Both the position numbers and the translations under genes were made by a program. Of a stretch of 9,384 bases of DNA, positions 1 to 6,037 are shown one piece after another. A model generated the notes under the pieces. The model ran no database searches. It worked only from the letters and a program-made list of their open reading frames with translations, and had not been told where the DNA came from. Position 1 is the stretch's first letter. Every line of letters begins with the position of its first letter. Source of the stretch: DASXTK01 sp036505485 (GTDB lineage Bacteria; Actinomycetota; Acidimicrobiia; Acidimicrobiales; VFJN01); NCBI GenBank assembly GCA_036505485.1, contig DASXTK010000249.1:1-9384 (forward strand), written 5' to 3'.

Positions 1-1
1 C

Positions 2-286
2 GACGAGCCGGTGTGGCAGCTCCCCTTGGAGCCGCGCTACCGCAAGGAGCTCGACTCGAAGGTGGCCGACCTGAAGAACCTCGGCGGCGCCAACGCGGGC
101 GCCATCACCGCGGGTCTGTTCCTGGCCGAGTTCGTCGGCGATGTGCCCTGGGCCCACCTCGACATCGCGGGAACGGCCCAGAGCGCCCAGGACGCCGGCT
201 GGCAGACGGCGGGGTGCAGCGGCTTCGGCGCCCGCCTGCTCGTGCGGCTGGCGATGGACTTCACGGCACCCGCGAACGGGTCCTGA
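2..286 (+). CDS. pepA: Leucyl aminopeptidase (M17 family), C-terminal fragment
   Basis: This is the 3' end of a gene that begins before the window; the frame is open from base 2 (Asp-Glu-Pro...) to the TGA at 284-286, about 94 residues. The order of short motifs is that of the catalytic domain end of M17 cytosolic aminopeptidases: a W-x-L-P-L segment, a Lys/Asp-rich stretch leading to 'ADLKNLGG', the helix 'GAITAGLFLAEFV', then 'WAHLDIAGTA' and a final 'GFGARLLVRL'. M17 enzymes are two-metal hexameric peptidases that remove N-terminal residues from peptides in the cytoplasm. The metal-binding and catalytic residues lie upstream and cannot be checked here. The transporter gene starts 41 nt downstream with no clear terminator between, so the two may share a transcript. 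The family call is firm; the symbol is the usual one for the family, not proven. Confidence 0.88.
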   Translation, partial: DEPVWQLPLEPRYRKELDSKVADLKNLGGANAGAITAGLFLAEFVGDVPWAHLDIAGTAQSAQDAGWQTAGCSGFGARLLVRLAMDFTAPANGS

Positions 287-314
287 CCGTCGTCTTCGAC
301 GAATCGACCTCGTG

Positions 315-319
315 AGGAG
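315..319 (+). promoter_or_regulatory. Ribosome binding site of the AbgT-family gene
   Basis: AGGAG, inside a longer purine run GAGGAGA, ends 8 nt before the ATG at 328. It is a near-perfect anti-16S match and fixes this ATG as the start. It is the clearest Shine-Dalgarno site in the left block; the two genes downstream have none worth naming. Confidence 0.8.
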
Positions 320-327
320 AACACCAC

Positions 328-1998
328 ATGGCCGACTCGACTGAAACCGCCACCGACGAGTCCGGGGGAACCGCAGGCCAGGAACGCGGCATGGTCCAGA
401 AGCTCCTCGACCGCATCGAGACGGTCGGCAACAAGGTGCCGCACCCGGCGATCATCTTCCTCGGCCTGTGCGTGCTGGTGATCGTGCTGTCGGCGGTGCT
501 CGCCGCGTTCGACGTCCGCGTGACCTACGACGTCGTCGAGCAGCCCCCGATCGCGGCACACGAGGAGTACGTCGGCGGCTCGGTCCAGCCGGAGACGGTC
601 GTCAACCCCGACGCCTACCTCGACGAGAACTTGGACGTGCATCAGGAGACCACCGAGATCAAGAGCCTCCTGTCCACCGACGGCATCCGTTTCATCTTCT
701 CGTCGTTCGTCGACAACTTCGCCAGCTTCAGCGTGGTCGCCGTCGTGTTCGTGGCCATGATCGGCGTCGGCGTCGCCGAAGAGGCCGGCCTGATGGCGGC
801 GTTGATCCGCAAGCTCGTCGCGGTGGCGCCCGCCGGCGCCCTCACCTTCATCATCGTGTTCGTCGGCGGCCTGTCGAGCGTCGCGACCGACGCCGGCTAC
901 CTGATCCTCATCCCGCTCGCCGCCGCCGCCTTCCTCAGCGTCGGCCGCCACCCGCTCGCGGGCCTGGCCGCCGCCTACGCAGGCGTCAGCGCCGGGTTCG
1001 CCGTCAACGTGCTCCTCACGCCGCTCGATGGCCTCTTGACCGAGGTCACCAACGAGTCCATCGCCCTTGTGGATCCGAGCCGGTCCATCGACCTCACCGC
1101 GAACCTCTGGTTCGCCATCGCATCCACGATCTTCGTCGCGCTCGTCATCACCATGATCGCCCAGCGGATCACCGAACCGGCCCTGGGCGCCTACGACGGT
1201 GGCGGAGTCGTCGCCGCCGACGAGGAAGAAGTGCCGGCCGGGGAGGGGCGCGGTCTGCGCTTCGCGACGTGGGGCCTGCTGGCCGCGGTCGCCGTCGTCA
1301 CCCTGCTGACCGTGCTGCCCAGCGCCCCGCTGCGCAACCCCGAGACCGGATCGATCTTCAACAACTCGCCGCTGATGGACAGCCTCATCTTCATCATCAC
1401 GACGATCTTCCTGGTGGCGGGCATCTGCTACGGCCTGGGCGCCAAGACCATCACGAGCAGCGTCGATGTGATCAACGCCATCACCAAGACCTTCGCCGGG
1501 TTGTCGGGACTCGTCTTCCTCCTGCTGCTGATCAGCCAGTTCATCGCCTACTTCAACTTCAGCAACATGCCGACCGTGGCCGCGGTGAAGATGGCCGACA
1601 TGCTCGAGAGCGCCGACATCGGCGCGCTCTGGCTGCTGATCGGGTTCATCCTCGTCATCGTCATCCTCGACGTGATCATCCCGGGCTCGTTGCCGAAGTG
1701 GGCGATCTTCGCTCCGATCTTCGTCCCGCTGTTCCTGCGCCTCGACGTCGCGCCACAGACGGTCCTAGCCGCCTATCGCGTCGGGGACTCGCCCGCCAAC
1801 GTCGTCACCCCGCTGATGGTGTACCTACCGTTCATCGTGCTCGTGGCCCAGCGCTACCGGAAGGATGCCGGCATCGGCACGATCATCTCGCTCATGATCC
1901 CGTACACGGTCATCGTCCTGGTCGCCTGGATGGCCTTCTTCGTGGCCTGGTACCTGTTGGGCATCCCCATGGGGCCCGGGTACCCCGCGCACCTCTGA
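328..1998 (+). CDS. AbgT-family transporter (p-aminobenzoyl-glutamate / antimetabolite transporter)
   Basis: A 556-residue polytopic inner-membrane protein. AbgT-family members carry p-aminobenzoyl-glutamate inward (E. coli AbgT), or act as sulfonamide and antimetabolite efflux pumps (MtrF, YdaH). Family signatures visible here are 'GVGVAEEAGL' (146-155), 'SSVATDAGY' (183-191), 'NVLLTPLDGLL' (227-237), 'IIPGSLPKWAIFAPIF' (450-465) and 'YRVGDSPANVVTPL' (483-496). W458, P476, R484, D487 and P495 keep the relative spacing of residues I recall as functionally important in the MtrF and YdaH structures. The N-terminal ~37 residues are polar and cytoplasmic, and the first helix is at about 40-61. 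The segment from about 66 to 112, rich in Glu, Asp and Val, is longer than the short loop usual at this place. The start is fixed by a good ribosome binding site. It lies 41 nt after the M17 gene and 8 nt before glsA. Family membership is very likely; substrate and direction of transport are not known. Confidence 0.93.
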   Translation: MADSTETATDESGGTAGQERGMVQKLLDRIETVGNKVPHPAIIFLGLCVLVIVLSAVLAAFDVRVTYDVVEQPPIAAHEEYVGGSVQPETVVNPDAYLDENLDVHQETTEIKSLLSTDGIRFIFSSFVDNFASFSVVAVVFVAMIGVGVAEEAGLMAALIRKLVAVAPAGALTFIIVFVGGLSSVATDAGYLILIPLAAAAFLSVGRHPLAGLAAAYAGVSAGFAVNVLLTPLDGLLTEVTNESIALVDPSRSIDLTANLWFAIASTIFVALVITMIAQRITEPALGAYDGGGVVAADEEEVPAGEGRGLRFATWGLLAAVAVVTLLTVLPSAPLRNPETGSIFNNSPLMDSLIFIITTIFLVAGICYGLGAKTITSSVDVINAITKTFAGLSGLVFLLLLISQFIAYFNFSNMPTVAAVKMADMLESADIGALWLLIGFILVIVILDVIIPGSLPKWAIFAPIFVPLFLRLDVAPQTVLAAYRVGDSPANVVTPLMVYLPFIVLVAQRYRKDAGIGTIISLMIPYTVIVLVAWMAFFVAWYLLGIPMGPGYPAHL

Positions 1999-2006
1999 GT
2001 CCGGCG

Positions 2007-3014
2007 ATGGCGCCGTTCGATCGCCGACCCGGCCCCGACCTTCCGATACCGACGACAGTCTCCACCGGACGCCTCCCGTCGCCGGCACGGGTGCAGGAGC
2101 TCCTCGACGAGGCCCATGATCGATATCGGGACCACGACCAGGGCGTCGTCGCCGACTACATCCCAGCCCTCGCCTGCGCATCGCCCGACCTGTTCGGCAT
2201 CTGCGTCGCCGGCGTGGACGGCGGGATCGTCACGGCTGGCGATGCCGCTCACGAGTTCTCGATCCAGAGCGTGTCGAAACCGTTCGTGTTCGCCCTGGTC
2301 TGCCAGGTCATCGGCCACGAGGCCGCCCGCCACAAGCTCGGGGTGAACAGCACCGGGCATCCGTTCGACTCGGTCATCGCCATCGAGCTGAACGAGGACC
2401 GCACCATGAACCCCCTGGTCAACGCCGGCGCCATCGCCACCACCAGCCTCGTGCCCGGCGCGACGCCGGACGAGAGATGGCAGTTCATCGACGACGGGTT
2501 GTCCCGCTTCGCTGGTCGTCGCCTGTCGTTCGACTCCGCCGTCTATGAGTCAGAGGTGGCGACCAACCGCCGAAACCGTGGCATAGCCCATCTCCTCGAT
2601 GGCTATGGATGCCTCTACGGAGACCCCGACGTCGCGACCGACCTCTACACACGGCAGTGCTCGTTGGTGGTCAACGCCCGTGACCTCGCCGTCATGGGCG
2701 CCACCCTCGCCGACGGCGGCGTCAACCCCGTGACCGGCGAGCGGGTCGTCGATGCCGAGCACTGCGCCGGCGTCCTCGCCGTGCTGGCCACCGCCGGGCT
2801 CTACGAGCACTCCGGCGACTGGCTCTACGACACCGGACTCCCCGGCAAGAGCGGCGTCAGCGGCGGCATCGTCACCACCTCACCCGGCAAGGGCGGGCTC
2901 GGCACCTTCTCACCCCCGCTCGATGCCGCCGGGAACAGCGTCCGCGGCCAAGCCACCACCAAGTTCCTCTCCCGAGCGCTGGGCCTCAACCTCTTCGCCT
3001 CCACGCCGGCATGA
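2007..3014 (+). CDS. glsA: Glutaminase A (serine-dependent beta-lactamase fold)
   Basis: A 335-residue cytoplasmic glutaminase, close to the usual ~310 residues, which hydrolyses L-glutamine to L-glutamate and ammonia. The catalytic Ser-x-x-Lys is S88-V-S-K91. The rest of the active-site pattern is present: N139 in 'NPLVNAGAI', E183 and N190 in 'SEVATNRRN', Y214 in 'LYTRQCS', Y266 in 'GLYEHSG', and 'GLPGKSGVSGGI' at 277-288. Relative spacing agrees with what I recall of the B. subtilis YbgJ active site. The ATG at 2007 is 8 nt past the transporter stop. No strong ribosome binding site precedes it, so translation is probably coupled to the upstream gene. The reading frame stays open far upstream, but that part is out-of-frame translation of the transporter. 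Its stop overlaps the next gene's start as ATGA. The call is firm; the exact start is a little less so. Confidence 0.95.
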   Translation: MAPFDRRPGPDLPIPTTVSTGRLPSPARVQELLDEAHDRYRDHDQGVVADYIPALACASPDLFGICVAGVDGGIVTAGDAAHEFSIQSVSKPFVFALVCQVIGHEAARHKLGVNSTGHPFDSVIAIELNEDRTMNPLVNAGAIATTSLVPGATPDERWQFIDDGLSRFAGRRLSFDSAVYESEVATNRRNRGIAHLLDGYGCLYGDPDVATDLYTRQCSLVVNARDLAVMGATLADGGVNPVTGERVVDAEHCAGVLAVLATAGLYEHSGDWLYDTGLPGKSGVSGGIVTTSPGKGGLGTFSPPLDAAGNSVRGQATTKFLSRALGLNLFASTPA

Positions 3015-5248
3015 GAACCCTGGCCCAGGCCTCTGCGACCGCCGGCCGGTGGGGTTCAGGGTGGCTGTCGTCGCTGGTCCTGATCGTGGTGTTCGTGGTC
3101 GGATTCCTGCTGGTCTCGTCGGTCGTCGTCGTGCGGGGGCGTCTCCTCGATGACCGTTTGTATGCGGATGCGCTGGTGCGCAGCGATGCCTACGAGCGCA
3201 CCTACACCGAGGTCCTGGCTGATCCGGAGCTGGCCGACCTGGTCGAGGAGTTGCTGGGCGGGCTGGGGGTGGAAGGCGTGGACCCGGTTCAGGTGCGGGC
3301 GTTCAGCACGAGCGCCCTGCGTCTGGCGGTGCCGCCGTCCACGGTGCGCCGGGGGACCGAGACGTTCGTGGCCGCGGTGCTGGCCTACGTGCGAGGCGAC
3401 GTGGCCCGGCTCGATGCCGACGTCGACGTGCGAGAGGTCCTCGGCCGAGTCGTCGATGCCGCCGTGCTCCGGGTGCAGGACGTGCTGGCCTCGGCGGGCG
3501 ACCGCGTGACGACGTCGGTCGACGAGTACCGCACGGCGGTGAGTGCGTTCGCCGATCGCCTGGCCTCGGGGGTGATCCCTGATGGGGTCCCTGTGCTGGA
3601 GGCCGCGGGTGTCGACCCGCTTCTGCTGGTCGACGTTTTGCTGGCCAGGTTCGGTCCGACGCTGGATCCGACGCGGCGCGTCCAGATCGAGGCAGCGGTG
3701 CTGGCGGGCGATGATCGTGACGCGCTGATCGACGCGACCGTTGGGCTCGTCACTGCCCGGGCCGCCGACGCCGTGACCGAGATGCGAGCGGACCTCGAGA
3801 ACCACCGGGACCTCGATGTGGTTTCCGAGGTGGCCGAACGGGCCGGGCGGTCGCGGGCTGCCGTGATCGGCCGCCTGGACACCGTGCGCGACGCGGCCCG
3901 CTGGTTCGGGCCGGGCACCGCGGTGCTGGGTGGGGTGCTCATGGTGGGCGCAGGTGGTGGGCTGGTGTGGCTGGAGCGTCGTCGGCCGCGTCGGGCCGCT
4001 GTGCTCTTGGGAGTCGCGGCCGTCGCCGCCGGGTGCACGCTGGTCGTGCTGTGGGCGTCGGTCATCCGTCTGGTGGACGCCCCGCTCGCGCCGGCGACGG
4101 AGACCGGTCCGGGCTCGTGGGGATTGCCTGCCGGGCTGCGTGCGCTGCTGGGGGACGTCGTTTCGCAGCTGGCCGACGAGCTGGCCTGGACCATCGGTCG
4201 GCTGGCGCTGATGCCGATCGCTGCCGGGTCGGCCCTCGTCGCCTTCCTCCTCGCCGCACCCCGGCTGCGGTTGCCGACGACCCCCGCCCTGGCGCTCGGA
4301 GGGGCGGTCGCCGTCGTGGCCGCGGCCGTCGTGGGGATCGTGCCGCTGCGATCGTCCGCCGCTGGGGTTCGTGCGTGCAACGGCTCCGTCGAGCTGTGCG
4401 AGCGCGCCTACGACGAGGTCGTGCAGGCCGCGACGCACAACTCGATGTCGAGTCCGGACGTGGTGTCGGTCTGGCCGGAACAGGACGGCGACATCCGTGC
4501 TCAGCTCGATGCCGGCATCCGGGCGTTGCTCATCGACACCCACCACTGGACGCCGCTGGTGTCGGCTGCGCAGCTGACCGAGGGCGACCTGGTTCTGCCG
4601 CCGGCACTGGCCACGCAGGTGTTCGACCGACTGGACGCCGGCCGCCTCCAAGGACGTAACGGCACGTATCTGTGCCACAACCAGTGTGCGCTGGGCGCCA
4701 TCCCGTTCGTCGAGGCTTTGGTGACAGTACGCGAGTTCCTCGAGGACAACCCCGACGACGTGGTCACCCTGATCATCCAGGATGCGATCTCGCCCGAGGA
4801 GACTGCGTCAGCGTTCGAGGAGGCTGGCCTCGACCCGTATCTGCACCGCCATCCGCTGGGCCGACCGTGGGCGACGCTGGATGAGTTGATCGACCGCGGC
4901 GAGCGCCTGGTCGTCTTCGCCGAGAACGCGGGACCTCCGCCGGACTGGTACCACGCGGCGTTCGAGCACATGCAGGACACGCCGTTCCGCTTCGAGTCCC
5001 TCGACGACCTGTCCTGTGCGCCCAACCGGGGTGATTCCGACGCCCCGCTGTTCCTTATGAACCACTGGATCACGCGGCTCACACCCGATCGTGCGACCGC
5101 GGCCCTCGCCAACACTCACGACGTGCTCGTGGAGCGGGCGCAGCGCTGCAAATCCGAGCGGGGCCAGCTCCCCACCTTCGTCGCCGTCGACTTCTACGGC
5201 ATAGGTGACCTAACCGCCGCAGTAGCCACCCTGAACGGCCTCGACTGA
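3011..5248 (+). CDS. Multi-pass membrane protein with exported PI-PLC-like phosphodiesterase domain
   Basis: A 745-residue protein in two parts. Residues 1-450 are a membrane module: a helix at 17-41, a soluble segment at 42-300 without cysteines, then four helices at about 302-320, 330-353, 396-416 and 425-446. The Arg-rich turn 321-328 places the C-terminal part outside the cell. Residues 455-745 resemble the PLC-like phosphodiesterases of fungi and plants: 'CNGSVELCERAYDEV', the His-Asn of 'ATHNSMS' (H476, N477), 'GIRALLIDTHH' (D509), 'YLCHNQC' (H556), 'FLEDNPDDVVTLIIQD', and 'MNHWIT' near the end. These enzymes cleave phosphoinositide-type or other phosphodiesters. Six cysteines (456, 463, 555, 559, 669, 713) lie in this domain, which fits disulfides in an exported protein. 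The ATG overlaps the glsA stop as ATGA and has no ribosome binding site, so translation is coupled. The soluble segment is not recognised and the substrate is unknown. Confidence 0.82.
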   Translation: MRTLAQASATAGRWGSGWLSSLVLIVVFVVGFLLVSSVVVVRGRLLDDRLYADALVRSDAYERTYTEVLADPELADLVEELLGGLGVEGVDPVQVRAFSTSALRLAVPPSTVRRGTETFVAAVLAYVRGDVARLDADVDVREVLGRVVDAAVLRVQDVLASAGDRVTTSVDEYRTAVSAFADRLASGVIPDGVPVLEAAGVDPLLLVDVLLARFGPTLDPTRRVQIEAAVLAGDDRDALIDATVGLVTARAADAVTEMRADLENHRDLDVVSEVAERAGRSRAAVIGRLDTVRDAARWFGPGTAVLGGVLMVGAGGGLVWLERRRPRRAAVLLGVAAVAAGCTLVVLWASVIRLVDAPLAPATETGPGSWGLPAGLRALLGDVVSQLADELAWTIGRLALMPIAAGSALVAFLLAAPRLRLPTTPALALGGAVAVVAAAVVGIVPLRSSAAGVRACNGSVELCERAYDEVVQAATHNSMSSPDVVSVWPEQDGDIRAQLDAGIRALLIDTHHWTPLVSAAQLTEGDLVLPPALATQVFDRLDAGRLQGRNGTYLCHNQCALGAIPFVEALVTVREFLEDNPDDVVTLIIQDAISPEETASAFEEAGLDPYLHRHPLGRPWATLDELIDRGERLVVFAENAGPPPDWYHAAFEHMQDTPFRFESLDDLSCAPNRGDSDAPLFLMNHWITRLTPDRATAALANTHDVLVERAQRCKSERGQLPTFVAVDFYGIGDLTAAVATLNGLD

Positions 5249-5267
5249 CCCCCCACAGGGAAGTGGC

Positions 5268-5284
5268 GTCGGCCTCCGGCCGAC
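5268..5284 (+). terminator. Possible terminator hairpin between convergent genes
   Basis: A perfect 7-bp GC-rich stem, GTCGGCC / GGCCGAC, with a 3-nt TCC loop starts 19 nt after the stop of the PLC-like gene. No T-run follows, so it is at best a weak or factor-assisted end. The genes on each side converge. The 165 bp between them (5249-5413) also hold a 7-bp inverted repeat (5360-5366 with 5392-5398, 25-nt loop) near the 3' end of the macrodomain gene. No other gene is seen there. Confidence 0.4.
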
Positions 5285-5413
5285 TCGCGCTGTCTACCTC
5301 GCCCTCCCACCAGAGGTCTTCCCCGGGAGTTTGCGACCTCGGCGCCATAACAGGAGTGCCTCGGCATCAATAGCGGCCAACGCCTCGACGGTGCCGAGAG
5401 CGGAACGGCCACG

Positions 5414-5965
5414 TCAGTGTTGGAGGGCGGATTGGAGGAGGCGGGCGGTGGCGGGGTCGAAGGCGATCAGTCGTACCTCGGCGATTGGGCCCTCGAAGTC
5501 TCGGATGGTGGTTACAGCGACCTGGGCCGCGGCCGCGGCCGGATAGCCATAGACGCCGGTGGAGATGGCGGGAAAGGCGATGGTGCGGGCGCCGAGGCTG
5601 ACCGCGACCTCCAGCGAGCGGCGATAGCAGGACGCCAGGAGCTCGGGCTCGCCGTCGTGGCCGCCGCGCCAAACCGGACCGACGGTGTGGATGATCCAGC
5701 GTGCGGCCAGTCCGTAGGCCTCGGTGGCCTTGGCATCACCGGTCTCGCAGCCGCCGAGCTGGCGGCACTCCTCGAGCAGCTCAGGCCCGGCCGCCCGGTG
5801 GATCGCCCCGTCGACTCCACCTCCGCCGAGCAGCGACGAGTTCGCGGCGTTGACGATGGCGTCGACGTTCTGGGTGGTGATGTCGCCTTGCTGGACCTCT
5901 ACCTGCACCGCCCCATGATGTCGTGTCTGAACATGCTCTTCGGGGCTTCTTCGACGGGTTTGCAT
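5414..5965 (-). CDS. Macrodomain protein, probable O-acetyl-ADP-ribose deacetylase / ADP-ribosyl hydrolase
   Basis: A 183-residue single macrodomain, the usual length for the bacterial MacroD/YmdB-type enzymes, which remove ADP-ribose from acidic residues or deacetylate O-acetyl-ADP-ribose. The ligand-binding elements are intact: 'GDITTQNVDAIVNAANSSLLGGGGVDGAIHRAAG' features at 27-60 with N42, the Gly run 47-50 and the probable catalytic D52, then 'CETGDAKAT' at 73-81, 'WIIHTVGP' at 90-97, and the phosphate loop 'PAISTGVYGYP' at 132-142. The first ~20 residues, polar with many Arg and His, precede the domain. The ATG at 5965 is taken as the start, with a GAGAGG purine run just before it; a GTG at residue 20 is possible but would cut close to the fold. 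The gene is divergent from the multicopper oxidase, 72 bp away, so the two may share a control region. The domain call is firm; the substrate is open. Confidence 0.93.
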   Translation of the reverse strand: MQTRRRSPEEHVQTRHHGAVQVEVQQGDITTQNVDAIVNAANSSLLGGGGVDGAIHRAAGPELLEECRQLGGCETGDAKATEAYGLAARWIIHTVGPVWRGGHDGEPELLASCYRRSLEVAVSLGARTIAFPAISTGVYGYPAAAAAQVAVTTIRDFEGPIAEVRLIAFDPATARLLQSALQH

Positions 5966-5998
5966 GACCTCTCACGACTGTTTGGGTCAATGAGGGCG

Positions 5999-6020
5999 GC
6001 GGGCGGCCAAGTCCGCCCGC
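5999..6020 (+). promoter_or_regulatory. Perfect GC inverted repeat directly before the oxidase ribosome binding site
   Basis: GCGGGCGG (5999-6006) and CCGCCCGC (6013-6020) form a perfect 8-bp stem with a 6-nt loop, CCAAGT. The repeat ends 2 nt before the G-rich ribosome binding site of the multicopper oxidase and lies within the 72-bp gap shared with the divergent macrodomain gene. In the oxidase mRNA it would be a very stable leader hairpin. As DNA it could be a repressor site for both genes. The structure is seen directly; the function is inference. Confidence 0.5.
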
Positions 6021-6022
6021 TC

Positions 6023-6032
6023 GGGGGGAGGG
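6023..6032 (+). promoter_or_regulatory. Ribosome binding site of the multicopper oxidase
   Basis: The run GGGGGGAGGG ends 5 nt before the ATG at 6038. It selects this ATG over an in-frame ATG at 5990, which would put extra residues ahead of the twin-arginine motif and would itself lie before the hairpin. Confidence 0.7.
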
Positions 6033-6037
6033 CTCTC

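Noticed and set aside
290..302. Small hairpin TCGTC-TTC-GACGA between the M17 and AbgT genes
   Set aside because: The stem is only 5 bp with no T-run, so it is too weak to call a terminator and could arise by chance in this composition.
37..951. Long open frame on the - strand, opposite the M17 and AbgT genes
   Set aside because: It is antisense to two clear genes, and its product is an Asp/Arg/Gly/Glu-rich low-complexity chain of the kind that high-GC coding DNA yields on the opposite strand.
468..2006. The glutaminase frame extends 513 codons upstream, suggesting a fusion protein
   Set aside because: The upstream part is an Arg-rich, out-of-frame reading of the transporter gene. Glutaminase homology starts after 2007, and the ATG there gives the family's usual length.
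3385..4380. Ser/Thr/Ala/Arg-rich frame on the - strand
   Set aside because: Same region as the PLC-like gene, no domain, shadow of the real + strand frame.
3056..4678. 540-codon frame on the - strand, opposite the PLC-like gene
   Set aside because: Its composition is dominated by Arg, Gln, His, Pro and Gly with no recognisable domain. The + strand has membrane helices and a recognisable domain over the same bases.
5249..5413. Convergent intergenic gap checked for tRNA, small RNA or attachment site
   Set aside because: No cloverleaf, no repeat matching elsewhere in the window and no integrase gene nearby; only the two short inverted repeats already noted.
5417..6037. Upstream extension of the multicopper oxidase frame
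   Set aside because: It runs over the macrodomain gene, which is clearly coded on the other strand. The Tat signal and ribosome binding site place the start at 6038.
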